Part shown: positions 35,295-44,059 of the stretch, piece by piece
Numbering within the stretch: the first letter of the stretch is position 1
How the letters are laid out: each line of letters starts with the position of its first letter
Source of the DNA: Microcaldota archaeon
GTDB taxonomy: Archaea; Micrarchaeota; Micrarchaeia; Anstonellales; Bilamarchaeaceae
Reading direction: 5' to 3'
Assembly: GCA_016212525.1 (NCBI GenBank)
Contig: JACRGD010000010.1
Span: 372,001 to 436,000 of the forward strand
Length of the DNA stretch: 64,000 nt
Notes under the pieces: model-generated
What the model was told of the DNA's origin: nothing
The model's input: only the letters and a program-made list of their open reading frames with translations
Database searches by the model: none
Translations under genes and position numbers: made by a program

Positions 35295-35741
35295 ATGGGT
35301 TCAGTTCTCATTAGATTGATAAAATCAAAATCTGAGTTTGAACAGGTTCTCAAGATCCGCCACGATACTTTCGTAATAGGCCAGAAAGTTCCGATTGAAT
35401 TAGAAGTAGATGGCCTGGACAAAGAGGCAGAACATTTCATTCTGTTTTTTGAAGGCACCCCAGCAGGTTGTGCTAGGATCCGTTATCTAGAGGATACTGC
35501 GAAACTGGAAAGAATAGCAATCTTAGAACAGTATAGGGGCAAAGGACTTGGAAAAGAATTGATGCGATTTTTGATCAGACATTGCCGACAAAAACCAATT
35601 AGAGAAATAGTAATGCACGCACAATATTATCTGTTAGAGTTTTATCGTTCCTTTGGATTTGTGCCAGTGGGAGAAAGGTTCGATGACGTGGGAATCGAGC
35701 ATATCGAAATGCGCCTAAAGACCAGAATGTCTGGAAAATAA
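35295..35741 (+). CDS. GNAT family N-acetyltransferase (ElaA-like)
   Basis: 148 residues. The acetyl-CoA loop is in RIAILEQYRGKGLGKELM (motif A, Q/RxxGxG, about 75-92), followed by MHAQYYLLEFYRSFGFVPVGERF, the motif B region typical of ElaA-type proteins. Substrate unknown; ribosomal or small-molecule amines are possible. ATG at 35295, TATA-like TTTATTTAAT about 25 nt upstream, so leaderless. Confidence 0.8.
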   Translation: MGSVLIRLIKSKSEFEQVLKIRHDTFVIGQKVPIELEVDGLDKEAEHFILFFEGTPAGCARIRYLEDTAKLERIAILEQYRGKGLGKELMRFLIRHCRQKPIREIVMHAQYYLLEFYRSFGFVPVGERFDDVGIEHIEMRLKTRMSGK

Positions 35742-35771
35742 GAATAAAAGAATAATAAAAAAGAGAGAAAA

Positions 35772-36719
35772 TTATCGGGTTCCCGAACTTATACTACTGG
35801 AGTTGGAAATTGGCGGAAGCGTAGTATCCACATTATCGACATCTTTGAAGATTGGAAGACCATTGCTTCCAGTAGGGACATAGATAACGCTTCTTTGTTT
35901 CTCAAGACTATTTATCCAGAACCAGGTCAAAAATCGCTGATCAAGACTTTGTGAAATGATCTTCTGACTCTGTGCAACACCCTGCGCTTCTATTATCTTT
36001 CGCTCGGCTTCCTTGCTTTCTTTCTGAAGAACAAACTCCATTCGCTTTGTATCCTGCTCTGCAGTTATTTTCATCTCGATCGAGTTTTTGACCTGAGCGG
36101 GTAGTTGGATATCACGAATCAGCACGCTCTCGATCACGATCCCCCGGGGTTCGAGTTTTTCCTTAATCTTTTCAGTAAGAATTCTCTGTAAATCGATTCG
36201 CTTGTCAGTAGTATAAAGATCTTCAGATCTATAGGTCGAAATTACATCTCTTGTAGTGGCCCGGGATACGGGTTTTATCAAAACTTCATTGTAATCTTCG
36301 CCAACCATCTGATGTAAGGTCGCAACTTCGTCAGTTTGCAAGTGATATATAATACTCATATCAACAGCAACTTCAAGACCCTCGCCAGTCAATACTGAAA
36401 CAGGCAATTCTTCGCCTCCAGGCTGCATATTGAAGGTCTGAGTTCTAATAGAATATATCGAAACGGATTTCCAGGGCATAACGATATGGAATCCCTCTGA
36501 AAGTGGATCGTGTTGAACACCACTTCCCAGAGGATCATACACGACACCCCGATGTCCTGCAGGAATAGTTAGGGCAACTGAAAACAGCAAAATCAGAAGA
36601 GAGGCGATAATCATTATGCCCCCAATAAAAGTAAGCGGCAAAAAGGGAACGTTTTTTGCAGAAAATACTGCCAAGATACCAAGTAACAAAACCACCAGCG
36701 CAAATATGAAAAGCAACAT
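35772..36719 (-). CDS. SPFH/prohibitin-domain membrane protein
   Basis: 315 residues. Two N-terminal hydrophobic segments (about 1-22 and 33-55) anchor it, followed by an SPFH domain (GHRGVVYDPLGSGV, YHLQTDEVATL, SRATTRDVISTYRSEDLY, PRGIVIESVLIRDIQLP) and a coiled coil (AEQDTKRMEFVLQKE) that promotes ring-like oligomers. Prohibitin-like proteins organise membrane domains and proteases. The C-terminus is Ser/Asn/Thr-rich. The TATA at about 36747-36756 (CTTTTATAAATG, minus strand) gives a near-leaderless start. Confidence 0.85.
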   Translation of the reverse strand: MLLFIFALVVLLLGILAVFSAKNVPFLPLTFIGGIMIIASLLILLFSVALTIPAGHRGVVYDPLGSGVQHDPLSEGFHIVMPWKSVSIYSIRTQTFNMQPGGEELPVSVLTGEGLEVAVDMSIIYHLQTDEVATLHQMVGEDYNEVLIKPVSRATTRDVISTYRSEDLYTTDKRIDLQRILTEKIKEKLEPRGIVIESVLIRDIQLPAQVKNSIEMKITAEQDTKRMEFVLQKESKEAERKIIEAQGVAQSQKIISQSLDQRFLTWFWINSLEKQRSVIYVPTGSNGLPIFKDVDNVDTTLPPISNSSSISSGTR

Positions 36720-36817
36720 ATCAATCGAATTGGTTTAACAGAGATCATTTATAAAAGATGAAGAGAAACGAACTAATCCTGAATTGGGCTTTCAACTCGA
36801 CATTAGCTAATAAAGCG

Positions 36818-37072
36818 TTTGAATTAACCAAATGGTCGAAGGTGTTTCAAATCGGGATTTGATTTTGGTCGCACTTAGACCGGGAACTAGCGCGATCTTA
36901 TGGCTTAAAGCTTCAAGTAATATCGAAACGTCTAAAGATCTTAGAAAAAGCCAAACTCATAACCAAAAGACGAGCCAGAAAGCAACAATTTGTAAGAATC
37001 GCGCCAGCGACGTTAAAGAACCCCGGAACATCTCAAACACGATCAGAAAAATATTTGCAAAGGGTGAAATGA
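36818..37072 (+). pseudogene. frameshifted ArsR-family regulator remnant
   Basis: In one frame the sequence reads FELTKWSKVF, in the next SNRDLILVAL, then again in the first frame LDRELARSYGL, LKLQVISKRLKILEKAKLIT and KRRARKQQFVRIAPATLK, which together reproduce an ArsR-type winged helix (VSKHLKVLEKAGLI-like recognition helix). A TGA interrupts the first frame, and the shifts need at least two indels. The final TGA (37070-37072) overlaps the next ATG, the classic ArsR-SRPBCC operon junction. Part of it is hidden in the track ORF 36832-37560. A start is not identifiable. Confidence 0.6.
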
Positions 37073-37560
37073 TGGATAAGAAAAATGAATTGGTTATTGA
37101 AAGAGTATTTAATGCACCTATTAATCGAGTATGGAAGGCCTGGACCGATCCAAAGCAGATAATGAAATGGTGGGGTCCAAAGAATTTTACTGCACCTAGC
37201 TGTAAAATTGATCTGCGGGTTGGTGGAAAATATCTCTATTGCATGCGTGGCTCACCTAGTCCTGGGGCGCCAGCACAAGACTTTTGGGTTACAGGTACTT
37301 ATCATGAAATAATTCCAATCAAAAAATTAGTCTGCACAGATTCTTTTTCTGACGAGCATGGAAATATCGTTTCTGCAGAAAAATATGGCATGAAAGACTT
37401 TCCCTTAGAACTTGAAGTAACAGTTACGTTTGAAGAAATAAATGGAAAAACTAAGATGACATTGCGACAGGTTGGAATTCCTACGGCTACTGTGAAGGAA
37501 ATGACTTCTGGTGGATGGAACGAATCGTTTGATAAACTGGAAGCGAGTTTGAAATCATAA
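37072..37560 (+). CDS. SRPBCC/AHSA1-like protein
   Basis: 162 residues. Hallmarks of the Activator of Hsp90 ATPase-like family: ERVFNAPINRVWKAWTDPKQ, WWGPKNFTAPSC, DLRVGGKYLYCMRGSP and a C-terminal GGWNESFDKLEASL. These START-fold proteins bind hydrophobic ligands or act with ArsR regulators. The ATG at 37072 (second of ATGATG) has a GGTGA ribosome site 4 nt upstream; the track start is inside the ArsR remnant. Family is abundant in bacteria and scarce in archaea, consistent with transfer. Confidence 0.82.
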   Translation: MDKKNELVIERVFNAPINRVWKAWTDPKQIMKWWGPKNFTAPSCKIDLRVGGKYLYCMRGSPSPGAPAQDFWVTGTYHEIIPIKKLVCTDSFSDEHGNIVSAEKYGMKDFPLELEVTVTFEEINGKTKMTLRQVGIPTATVKEMTSGGWNESFDKLEASLKS

Positions 37561-37601
37561 CAATGTCATGGGCTCAAAAGTTTTGATTTTCCTTTTTTAT
37601 C

Positions 37602-38018
37602 TTATCGAATTCCAGTATCAATATCAATGTTAAATGTCGTTGTTTTGTTAGTGTTTATCACAACATAAGCCGGCAAGTTACGATTTCCAATAGACCCGGG
37701 TCGTAAATCTAGGTCAACGACATACCTACCAGTAGGGAGTTCCAGAAAATAGTTACCATTTGAATCTGGTTGAATCGGTGTGATTTGTAAACTTTTATCA
37801 GATGTCCAAACCCAAATTGGCCAGGATTTATAAGTTTCTAAGGTAGGTTTACAGTTTGGATCAGGCGGATTTCTTTCAACTGGGCAGATTGGGCCTATCA
37901 GGATAGTTCCATTTAAAATTCCTTTTTCAGATGCTTGCTCTTTTTGTCCGATGCAACCATTAATCAAGATTGTAAGTAGAAGGAGGATGCTGATTAGTAA
38001 AACCTTGTTCGGTTGCAT
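37602..38018 (-). CDS. lipoprotein with carboxypeptidase-regulatory-like domain
   Basis: 138 residues. Signal peptide with lipobox ILINGC (Cys about 22). The remainder folds as a likely beta-sandwich: GTILIGPICPVERNPPDPNC, PDSNGNYFLELPTGRYVVDLDL, a pattern of Ig-like/transthyretin-like domains. Surface role unknown. Convergent on the SRPBCC gene; interrupts the bacterial-like island. Confidence 0.65.
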   Translation of the reverse strand: MQPNKVLLISILLLLTILINGCIGQKEQASEKGILNGTILIGPICPVERNPPDPNCKPTLETYKSWPIWVWTSDKSLQITPIQPDSNGNYFLELPTGRYVVDLDLRPGSIGNRNLPAYVVINTNKTTTFNIDIDTGIR

Positions 38019-38125
38019 AATTATTTGCTACAGTTGTTGATTAATAACCAGTCCATCTAGTCTGTAATTATCTAAGTCGAAATAATTATATAAAATTATG
38101 AACTATACCATCATGAGGTGGAACT

Positions 38126-38551
38126 ATGACAAGCATAAATCCATATTTAGGTTTTAAGGATAATTGCGAAGAGGCATTTAATTTTTACAAATCGGTTTTT
38201 GGCTGCGAATTTAGCATGCTTGTGCGATTTAAGGACATGCCAAGCGGACCGGGGATGACAAAGGCAGAAGAGCAAAAGATCATGCATGTTTCGCTCCCCA
38301 TTGGTAAAGGCTCGATTTTAATGGGCAGTGATTGGCCCTCTCACATGGGAAATCCCGTCATAGGAAATAACTTTTCTATTTCGATAAACACAGAAAGCGA
38401 GAAGGAAGTCGATCGACTGTTTAAGGGTCTTTCTGCAGGAGGTAAAATAACCATGCCAGTGGGCAAAGTTTCATGGGGTTCTTACTTTGGCATGTTTAGC
38501 GATAAATTTGGCATTAACTGGATGGTCAGCTACGATTATCCAAAGAAATGA
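38126..38551 (+). CDS. VOC/PhnB-like protein
   Basis: 141 residues, one vicinal-oxygen-chelate fold: NPYLGFKDNCEEAFNFYKSV opening, HVSLPIGKGSILMGSD, and FGMFSDKFGINWMVSY closing. PhnB/YjdN-type proteins are metal-poor members of the glyoxalase/bleomycin-resistance superfamily with no settled function. A GAGGTG ribosome site precedes the ATG. Same strand as the next VOC gene, which begins 9 nt after the stop with its own GAGGTG site, so they form an operon. Confidence 0.85.
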   Translation: MTSINPYLGFKDNCEEAFNFYKSVFGCEFSMLVRFKDMPSGPGMTKAEEQKIMHVSLPIGKGSILMGSDWPSHMGNPVIGNNFSISINTESEKEVDRLFKGLSAGGKITMPVGKVSWGSYFGMFSDKFGINWMVSYDYPKK

Positions 38552-38560
38552 GGTGAAACT

Positions 38561-38965
38561 ATGAAAATGAATCCTGTAGTACATTTTGAATTACCAGCTG
38601 AGGATAGAAAAAGAATAATCGATTTTTATTCAAAGGTATTTGGGTGGAAAATGAATCAGCTAGGTTCTGAAATGGGAAATTACACTGTTGTGATGACCTC
38701 TGAATCTGATGATAACGGTCCCAAAAAATCAGGAAGGATAAATGGTGGGTTTTACCAGAAAACTAAGGAAATGGGTCAAGTGCACCCTTCAGTAGTTATT
38801 TCTGTTGATAATATTAATGAGCACATTAAATCTGTTGAAAAGGCAGGTGGAAAAGTACTTGGTAAACCAATGGACATTCCAGGTGTAGGCTCCTATGTAG
38901 CTTTTGTTGATACTGAAGGCAACATGCTCGGTATGCTTCAGCCTAGCATGAATCAGAAAAAATAA
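38561..38965 (+). CDS. VOC family protein (glyoxalase-like)
   Basis: 134 residues. VOC signature: MNPVVHFELPAEDRKRIIDF, YSKVFGWKMNQLG, HPSVVISVDNINEHIK, and GVGSYVAFVDTEGNMLGMLQ. The subfamily (YP_006546-like, dioxygenase/bleomycin-resistance) usually binds small ligands and is often located beside SRPBCC genes in bacteria. Operon with the PhnB-like gene before; ribosome site GAGGTGA. No archaeal-specific features. Confidence 0.85.
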   Translation: MKMNPVVHFELPAEDRKRIIDFYSKVFGWKMNQLGSEMGNYTVVMTSESDDNGPKKSGRINGGFYQKTKEMGQVHPSVVISVDNINEHIKSVEKAGGKVLGKPMDIPGVGSYVAFVDTEGNMLGMLQPSMNQKK

Positions 38966-39044
38966 TTTTTTTATTTTTACTTAATGAAAACCAAGGAACA
39001 GCTTGATTATTAACTTTTTTTAGCCCAATATAAACGTGATAAAT

Positions 39045-39932
39045 ATGCAAAAAATAATACCTCAGTTATGGTTTGATAAGGAAGCTAAAGAAGCATCAAA
39101 TTTCTATGTTTCTGTATTTCCAAACTCAAAGATCTTGAGTATCCATCAAATTCATAATACTCCCTCCGGAGACTGTGATATTATATCATTCTCTCTTATG
39201 GGCCAGGAATTCAGGTCTATTAGTGCAGGCCCATATTTCAAATTTAATCCGTCGATCTCATTTATTGTCAATTGTAAAACAGAGGAAGAAGTTGACGATC
39301 TTTGGAAAAAACTTTCTAATGGAGGAAAAGTTCTCATGCCATTAGATAAATATCCATTTAGCGAAAGATATGGTTGGACCGAAGATAAATACGGTCTTTC
39401 GTGGCAATTAATTCTAGTAAAATCCGAAAGTGATGACAGATCAAAAATAATTCCATCTTTACTATTTGTTGGGGATGTTTATGGAAAGGCAGAAGAAGCA
39501 GTCAGATTTTACACTTCAATTTTCAAGAAATCAAAAATGGGCAATATTATGAAATATGGCCCTAATCAGCAACCGGATCAAGAAGGAAAAGTAATATTTT
39601 GCGACTTTAAATTAGAGGATCTTTGGTTAGCTGCCATGGATTCTGCTCACGAGCACAAATTCAAATTCAATGAAGCAATTTCCTTTATTGTAAATTGTGA
39701 TAATCAAAAAGAAATTGACTATTACTGGCCTAAACTTTCTGCAGTTCCTGAATCTGAGCAATGCGGATGGCTAAAAGATAAATACGGGATCTCATGGCAA
39801 ATAACTCCAAAAGACATAGATGAAATGATACAAAAAGGCAGCAAAGAACAAATAGCTCAAGTGACTAAAGCATTTCTAAAAATGAAGAAATTTAATTTGG
39901 CTGAATTGAAAAAAGCCTATAATGGAAGATGA
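39045..39932 (+). CDS. two-domain PhnB-like VOC protein
   Basis: 295 residues from the ATG at 39045 (track start is a GTG). Two tandem PhnB-type units: first KIIPQLWFDKEAKEASNFYV ... TEDKYGLSWQLIL; second IIPSLLFVGDVYGKAEEAVR ... LKDKYGISWQITP. The pattern of 3-demethylubiquinone-9 3-methyltransferase-annotated VOC proteins, which probably act as non-enzymatic or unknown-function proteins. A C-terminal helix tail (KGSKEQIAQVTKAFLKMKK) is typical of the YdcJ/PhnB cluster in bacteria. More A+T-rich than flanking archaeal genes. Confidence 0.8.
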   Translation: MQKIIPQLWFDKEAKEASNFYVSVFPNSKILSIHQIHNTPSGDCDIISFSLMGQEFRSISAGPYFKFNPSISFIVNCKTEEEVDDLWKKLSNGGKVLMPLDKYPFSERYGWTEDKYGLSWQLILVKSESDDRSKIIPSLLFVGDVYGKAEEAVRFYTSIFKKSKMGNIMKYGPNQQPDQEGKVIFCDFKLEDLWLAAMDSAHEHKFKFNEAISFIVNCDNQKEIDYYWPKLSAVPESEQCGWLKDKYGISWQITPKDIDEMIQKGSKEQIAQVTKAFLKMKKFNLAELKKAYNGR

Positions 39933-39933
39933 A

Positions 39934-40053
39934 ATGAGCGGCTCAACGATATTTTTTACACATTATGGATCGGGTAACACCAAACGCATCGTTCAAGAGT
40001 TCTTTTCACCTACTTTCAATAGCACTAAGGACCTCTCTGAGGGGGTAGCTTAA
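39934..40053 (+). pseudogene. 39-codon flavodoxin-like stub
   Basis: MSGSTIFFTHYGSGNTKRIV... then stops at TAA (40051-40053). The FFTHYGSGNTKRI stretch resembles the FMN-phosphate loop of flavodoxins (SxTGNT), but only this N-terminal fragment remains. It begins 1 nt after the VOC gene stop, in the bacterial-like island. Could be chance. Confidence 0.3.
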
Positions 40054-40416
40054 GTATCGAGAACTAGTAACACTCGATTTGGCATACTATCGAATTGATC
40101 TTGATTTTGCCTATCTCCCCTTGGACCTAGAGCATCACGAGATTTGTTTATTTTTCGGGTTTTATTTCATTTCCTTCCGGACAGTTTTGCATCTATTTCT
40201 TCGTGCTGTTTCAATAATTATATTTTTTAGTTCATATGCATGAAGCCCACTGTTTGCTCTTAGCATAGCCATTAAATGATGTTCCAGAACTAATTGCATT
40301 TGCAGGCCCAGAGTTCAACTACTCGAGGCATAACGATATTCAATATTGCGATTCCAACCCGGATTGACATTTTTCTTGGTGCATGTATTTTTATTATTAA
40401 GTTGTCTAGTAAATGC
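40054..40416. other. spacer with no clear gene
   Basis: About 360 bases. A minus-strand 45-codon ORF (40162-40299; MQLVLEHHLMAML) has no recognisable motif, and another short minus frame (MPRVVELWACKC) ends early. A+T-rich TATA-like stretches near 40215-40230 may serve the lipoprotein gene at 40417. I see no RNA gene or repeat. Confidence 0.3.
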
Positions 40417-41538
40417 GTGAAATGGGTTTTGATTTTAATTATTCTGAGTGTAGGTTGTGTTTCTCAATTAGAACAACAGAAAAATCCAATATCAACGGAA
40501 CTAATTCCTCAAATCCCAATTAAGCTGCCTTTTCAATTAGAATTACCATCTCAGGAATGTAGTAACCCAGTTTTTACTCATCATTTGCTTGATCCAACAC
40601 ACATAAAACAAGTCGGACAAATAGGGACAGTCCATGGCAGTGGACAAACAACTGAAGGACGATCGTATATTTATCTTAAAGATCAGATTAAGAAAACTGC
40701 AATTTACGCCCCTACAAATATGACATTTACTCGAGGTGCTTATTACAAAGTTCCGCCAATAGTTAAAGGGCTTGGAGAACCAATTCCAGATTATGCTCTT
40801 TATTTTGATGCAGGTTGCGGTGTAGAAATTCATCTAGGACACTTAAAAGAGGTCATTCCAGAAATTGCTCGTCAGTTTTCTGAGCCTAAATTCGACAGTC
40901 GAACAGAGCAGCTAACCCCAGTTAAATTTAAGGCCGGCGATCTTATTGGATATTTTGTTACTGGAGCAGGAGTTGCAAGTTTTGACTTTATGATTCACGA
41001 TTCATCAGTAGTAAATAAATTTGCAAATCAGGCTAGGCATGAATATGGGAGCAGTAATCTAATACACGCAGTCTGTCCTTATGATTTTTATCCTCCTCAA
41101 ATGAAAAAAATCTATTATGATTTGATTGGCGGAATCGGAAGTAAGGACTGTGGACCGGTTAGCAGGGATTTTAGTGGAACTATTTCTGGATTGTGGTTTT
41201 TGGATAAGGAAGTTAGAGCTTCAATTTATGACTACCGGCAAGAGGGGGTTTATGGAAATGTATTGCCTATTGTTGGAGATGTTGATAGAATCATCATTGG
41301 AAAAATAGCCGATCGAACCACTACACCAATCTACCCTAATAATCCCACATATAAAGATCCGAAAGAGATACACAGTGAACACTGCTATCAAATTTATCAA
41401 ACATATGATTTATCAACCAAAAACGGATACGTTTTCTTTAAGCTGGTTGATGATAGGACTTTATCTGTTTTTTATGGTGCAAGTGGGGAGTGTCCCCTAT
41501 CTTTCCCGCGAACCGGCGGACAAATTTATTATCGTTGA
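40417..41538 (+). CDS. lipoprotein with possible degenerate M23-like domain
   Basis: 373 residues. I start at the GTG at 40417, giving MKWVLILIILSVGC with a proper lipobox; the ATG upstream in the track (40294) would add an untypical N-terminus. The domain YALYFDAGCGVEIHLGHLKE and PVKFKAGDLIGYFVTGAG is reminiscent of lysostaphin/M23 folds (HxGH-like), but the zinc ligands are incomplete. No close relative recognised. Other cysteines near the C-terminus may form disulfides. Confidence 0.6.
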   Translation: MKWVLILIILSVGCVSQLEQQKNPISTELIPQIPIKLPFQLELPSQECSNPVFTHHLLDPTHIKQVGQIGTVHGSGQTTEGRSYIYLKDQIKKTAIYAPTNMTFTRGAYYKVPPIVKGLGEPIPDYALYFDAGCGVEIHLGHLKEVIPEIARQFSEPKFDSRTEQLTPVKFKAGDLIGYFVTGAGVASFDFMIHDSSVVNKFANQARHEYGSSNLIHAVCPYDFYPPQMKKIYYDLIGGIGSKDCGPVSRDFSGTISGLWFLDKEVRASIYDYRQEGVYGNVLPIVGDVDRIIIGKIADRTTTPIYPNNPTYKDPKEIHSEHCYQIYQTYDLSTKNGYVFFKLVDDRTLSVFYGASGECPLSFPRTGGQIYYR

Positions 41539-41628
41539 CTTTGCAAAAAATTAAAACCAGAAACTCTCAGGGATTGATAGAAAGTATATCAAATCTCCGA
41601 AAATTTCTTTCTTTTTTGATGATTCGCT

Positions 41629-41644
41629 CTAAATTCAAATTTAG
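41629..41644. terminator. possible bidirectional terminator hairpin
   Basis: CTAAAT-TCAA-ATTTAG, a 6-bp perfect inverted repeat, lies between the convergent lipoprotein and DUF4256 genes, near T-rich stretches. Weak A/T-rich stem; archaeal termination mostly uses T-runs, so confidence is low. Confidence 0.3.
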
Positions 41645-41657
41645 GGTTTGTGTAAAT

Positions 41658-42233
41658 TCAAACTCTTAGAGAACCACGAAATCCTCTAGCAGCATAGTAG
41701 GATTCTGCACCATTGTGATACACGAAAACCTTCTCATAGCGGCGATCAGTAAAGAGAGCGCCACCAAGTTTTCTAATTTCAGCAGGTGTTTTTATCCAAC
41801 TTGAGGTTTTTGTATCGAATTCTCCAAGTTTTTGCAACTCTCGATATTGCTCTTCATTTAAAAGTTCAATACCAATCTCAGTTGCCATATCAATTGAGTT
41901 ATTTTTTGGTTTATGCTCTTTTCTTGATTCTAGCGCTTCACGATCATAACAAACACTTCTACGCCCTTTAGGACTTTCTATTGAACAATCATAAAAAATA
42001 TATTCTCCAGTTTTTTTATCCTGATTAACCACATCTGGTTCGCCGCCAGTTTTTTCCATTTCATTAAGTGACCAAAGTTTTTGCGTATTGGCTTCTAGTT
42101 TTGCTTGTACCTCAGTCCATTGGATACCTTCGTGGCGATTAGTATTTTTCTCAAAACGAGTTTTCAATTTTTGAAGTAATTCTTTACATTGTTCTTCTGA
42201 CAAATCTTTTTTATTATTAGTATTGTTTTTCAT
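41658..42233 (-). CDS. DUF4256 protein
   Basis: 191 residues from the ATG at 42233, which lies about 30 nt from a TATA (TTATAAAA, about 42262-42270); the track start (42251) would leave too little leader. Matches the DUF4256 family: LLQKLKTRFEKNTNRHEGIQW, WSLNEMEKTGGEPDVVNQDK, RRSVCYDREALESR and a C-terminal FVYHNGAESYYAARGFRG. Function unknown. The family is common in soil and gut bacteria and, to my knowledge, rare in archaea. Confidence 0.8.
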   Translation of the reverse strand: MKNNTNNKKDLSEEQCKELLQKLKTRFEKNTNRHEGIQWTEVQAKLEANTQKLWSLNEMEKTGGEPDVVNQDKKTGEYIFYDCSIESPKGRRSVCYDREALESRKEHKPKNNSIDMATEIGIELLNEEQYRELQKLGEFDTKTSSWIKTPAEIRKLGGALFTDRRYEKVFVYHNGAESYYAARGFRGSLRV

Positions 42234-42295
42234 AGTAAACTTAATCCTCATTTAAATTTTATAATTTTATCTAAAAATGGTGAGGCTTAAAGTTC

Positions 42296-42718
42296 TCACT
42301 TGTACGATTCGACATAGTTTTTAAAGTTGTTCAAAATAGATTGCCATCCATCACGTTGAAGGTCAATGGAATTGGTTTCTTCAGCTTCAAATACTTCCAC
42401 TAATTTGGTGTTATGGGTATTTTTTGTGAAAGTAATCCTTACTTTTCTCCCATCTCCCATAGTATAAGCAATTAATTCATTCTTTTTTACTTCGTCATAT
42501 ATACCAGCAAAATCAAACCCCACACTACCATCCTTTGCTTCCATTCGAGAGCTGAATTTTCCACCGGTTCGTAAATCATTTTCTGCTTTTGGTGTGTGCC
42601 AATCTGGGCTTGCACTATTCCATTTGGTGATGTGCTCTGGTGTACTCCAAAGTTTCCAAACTTTTTCTACTGGTGCATTGATTACTACTTCGACAGTAAT
42701 TGTTTTCTTACTGACCAT
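42296..42718 (-). CDS. SRPBCC/AHSA1-like protein
   Basis: 140 residues from the ATG at 42718 (track adds three codons). Signature VEVVINAPVEKVWKLWSTPE, HITKWNSASPDWHTPKAEND, GGKFSSRMEAKDG, and RDGWQSILNNFKNYVES. It is the YciL/DUF1801-cluster type of START-fold protein seen in bacteria. Same strand as DUF4256 with a 60-base gap; likely one bacterial-type cassette. A TATA-like TTATTAATTTAG about 42745 precedes it. Confidence 0.82.
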   Translation of the reverse strand: MVSKKTITVEVVINAPVEKVWKLWSTPEHITKWNSASPDWHTPKAENDLRTGGKFSSRMEAKDGSVGFDFAGIYDEVKKNELIAYTMGDGRKVRITFTKNTHNTKLVEVFEAEETNSIDLQRDGWQSILNNFKNYVESYK

Positions 42719-42812
42719 ACAGATCATATTAGGATTATGTTTCTAAATTAATAACAGTTTCCCCAGTTTCCAAGCAAGCCAAAATAACTGACAATTGGAA
42801 TTAATTGTACTT

Positions 42813-43940
42813 TCATTGGCAATTTGCACGTATTAACTCAGATTCATAGGTCTGTCCTTGCGCCATCGTGGGGGAAAACCCAAAGTCACTAAAATCAGTC
42901 CAGAAGCGATCACCTATTTCAGGAACAAACGCTTGCTCTAAGTCGATTAGAATCTGGCCTGAAAAAGAACTCCAGCGTGCAAATGGAGTTCCTGAGCTGG
43001 TATAATACGTTTGCCTTTCTTCTCGCTCTTCTTTATTATAAATTCGAGTGATAATTCTTCTGACCATTTCCTGTCCATATTTCTCTTCAATCCGTTGCCA
43101 AAAACAATCTCCTGAATTATAAATTCTACCCATACTATTGTAACATAAGTAGGTATACGGAATAACTTGTCCACCTTGTTCATATCCTCCTTGTCCACAA
43201 ACCATAGGCTGTCGGTCTCCATGATCTTGTGCATAATTAGCTAGGCCTTCATCAAGAAATGAGTAGAGCCTTAAAGTCCATACGAAACGATGTGTAAGTT
43301 CATGATTTCCATTAAAGATTTGACTCCAGTTTGCTCTTTGGAGGTACTGCGTGTTTGGAGATTCAAGATTGATCATTTGCAAATATTCATCATAAGTGCC
43401 TGCATTCCAATATAATGCATAATCTTCTTCCTCCGATCCGCAACATTCGCCAGTATTACGGAAGTTCAAGACAAATTCTTCTTTGATTATATTTGGCTCT
43501 GCAAAAGGAGCTCGTCCAAGAAGATTTTCTGTATGGTTGTAAGCTCTTAGTAATCCGTAAAGTTCAATGCGTCCAAATTCCTCTGATGAATTGGAGTTAT
43601 CTGGCAGGACTACCTGTAGTCGACCGCTATGAAGGATTAGTTTGCCCTCAGAACTTATCTCTTTTCGATAATTTGGGATGTTAAGTTGTCTTGCTCGTGT
43701 TTTCCAGTCCAAGTTCGTGCAACTTTCAGGTGGGCAGGTAGCTATCGAACTAGTTGGAGGAGGAGTCAGGACCTGAGTCGTTATATTATTTTGATTTTCT
43801 GTTGGATTAGTAGTAGACCCTGAATCAGTTGGCGAAATAATTTGATTAGAGGCTGTTGATGGAGCAACATTAGATCCGATACAACCACAAATTAATAAAA
43901 AAACGCCAAGAAAAGCGATTATAGGATATTTCTTATTCAT
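42813..43940 (-). CDS. lipoprotein with HExxH zinc metallopeptidase domain
   Basis: 375 residues. Lipobox LLICGC (Cys about 20), Ser/Thr/Pro linker, then a zincin domain: NHELTHRFVW (HExxH, about 217-226) and FLDEGLANYAQDHGD (third ligand Glu, about 234-248), the gluzincin pattern. Cysteines GECCGSEEE and CGQGGYE may cross-link. Resembles archaeal/bacterial M1-like or basic secretory protease-like folds. Extracellular proteolysis or peptide trimming is the likely job. Not part of a clear operon. Confidence 0.72.
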   Translation of the reverse strand: MNKKYPIIAFLGVFLLICGCIGSNVAPSTASNQIISPTDSGSTTNPTENQNNITTQVLTPPPTSSIATCPPESCTNLDWKTRARQLNIPNYRKEISSEGKLILHSGRLQVVLPDNSNSSEEFGRIELYGLLRAYNHTENLLGRAPFAEPNIIKEEFVLNFRNTGECCGSEEEDYALYWNAGTYDEYLQMINLESPNTQYLQRANWSQIFNGNHELTHRFVWTLRLYSFLDEGLANYAQDHGDRQPMVCGQGGYEQGGQVIPYTYLCYNSMGRIYNSGDCFWQRIEEKYGQEMVRRIITRIYNKEEREERQTYYTSSGTPFARWSSFSGQILIDLEQAFVPEIGDRFWTDFSDFGFSPTMAQGQTYESELIRANCQ

Positions 43941-44059
43941 AAATTACATTTAAAGTAATCTATATAAAATCCCCAATTTTCCTCTCCTTTGATCAATAAC
44001 TTGGACAAAGACCAACCAAGCCGAAAACAATATAAGAATACCAAATCAAACGTTTCTTC

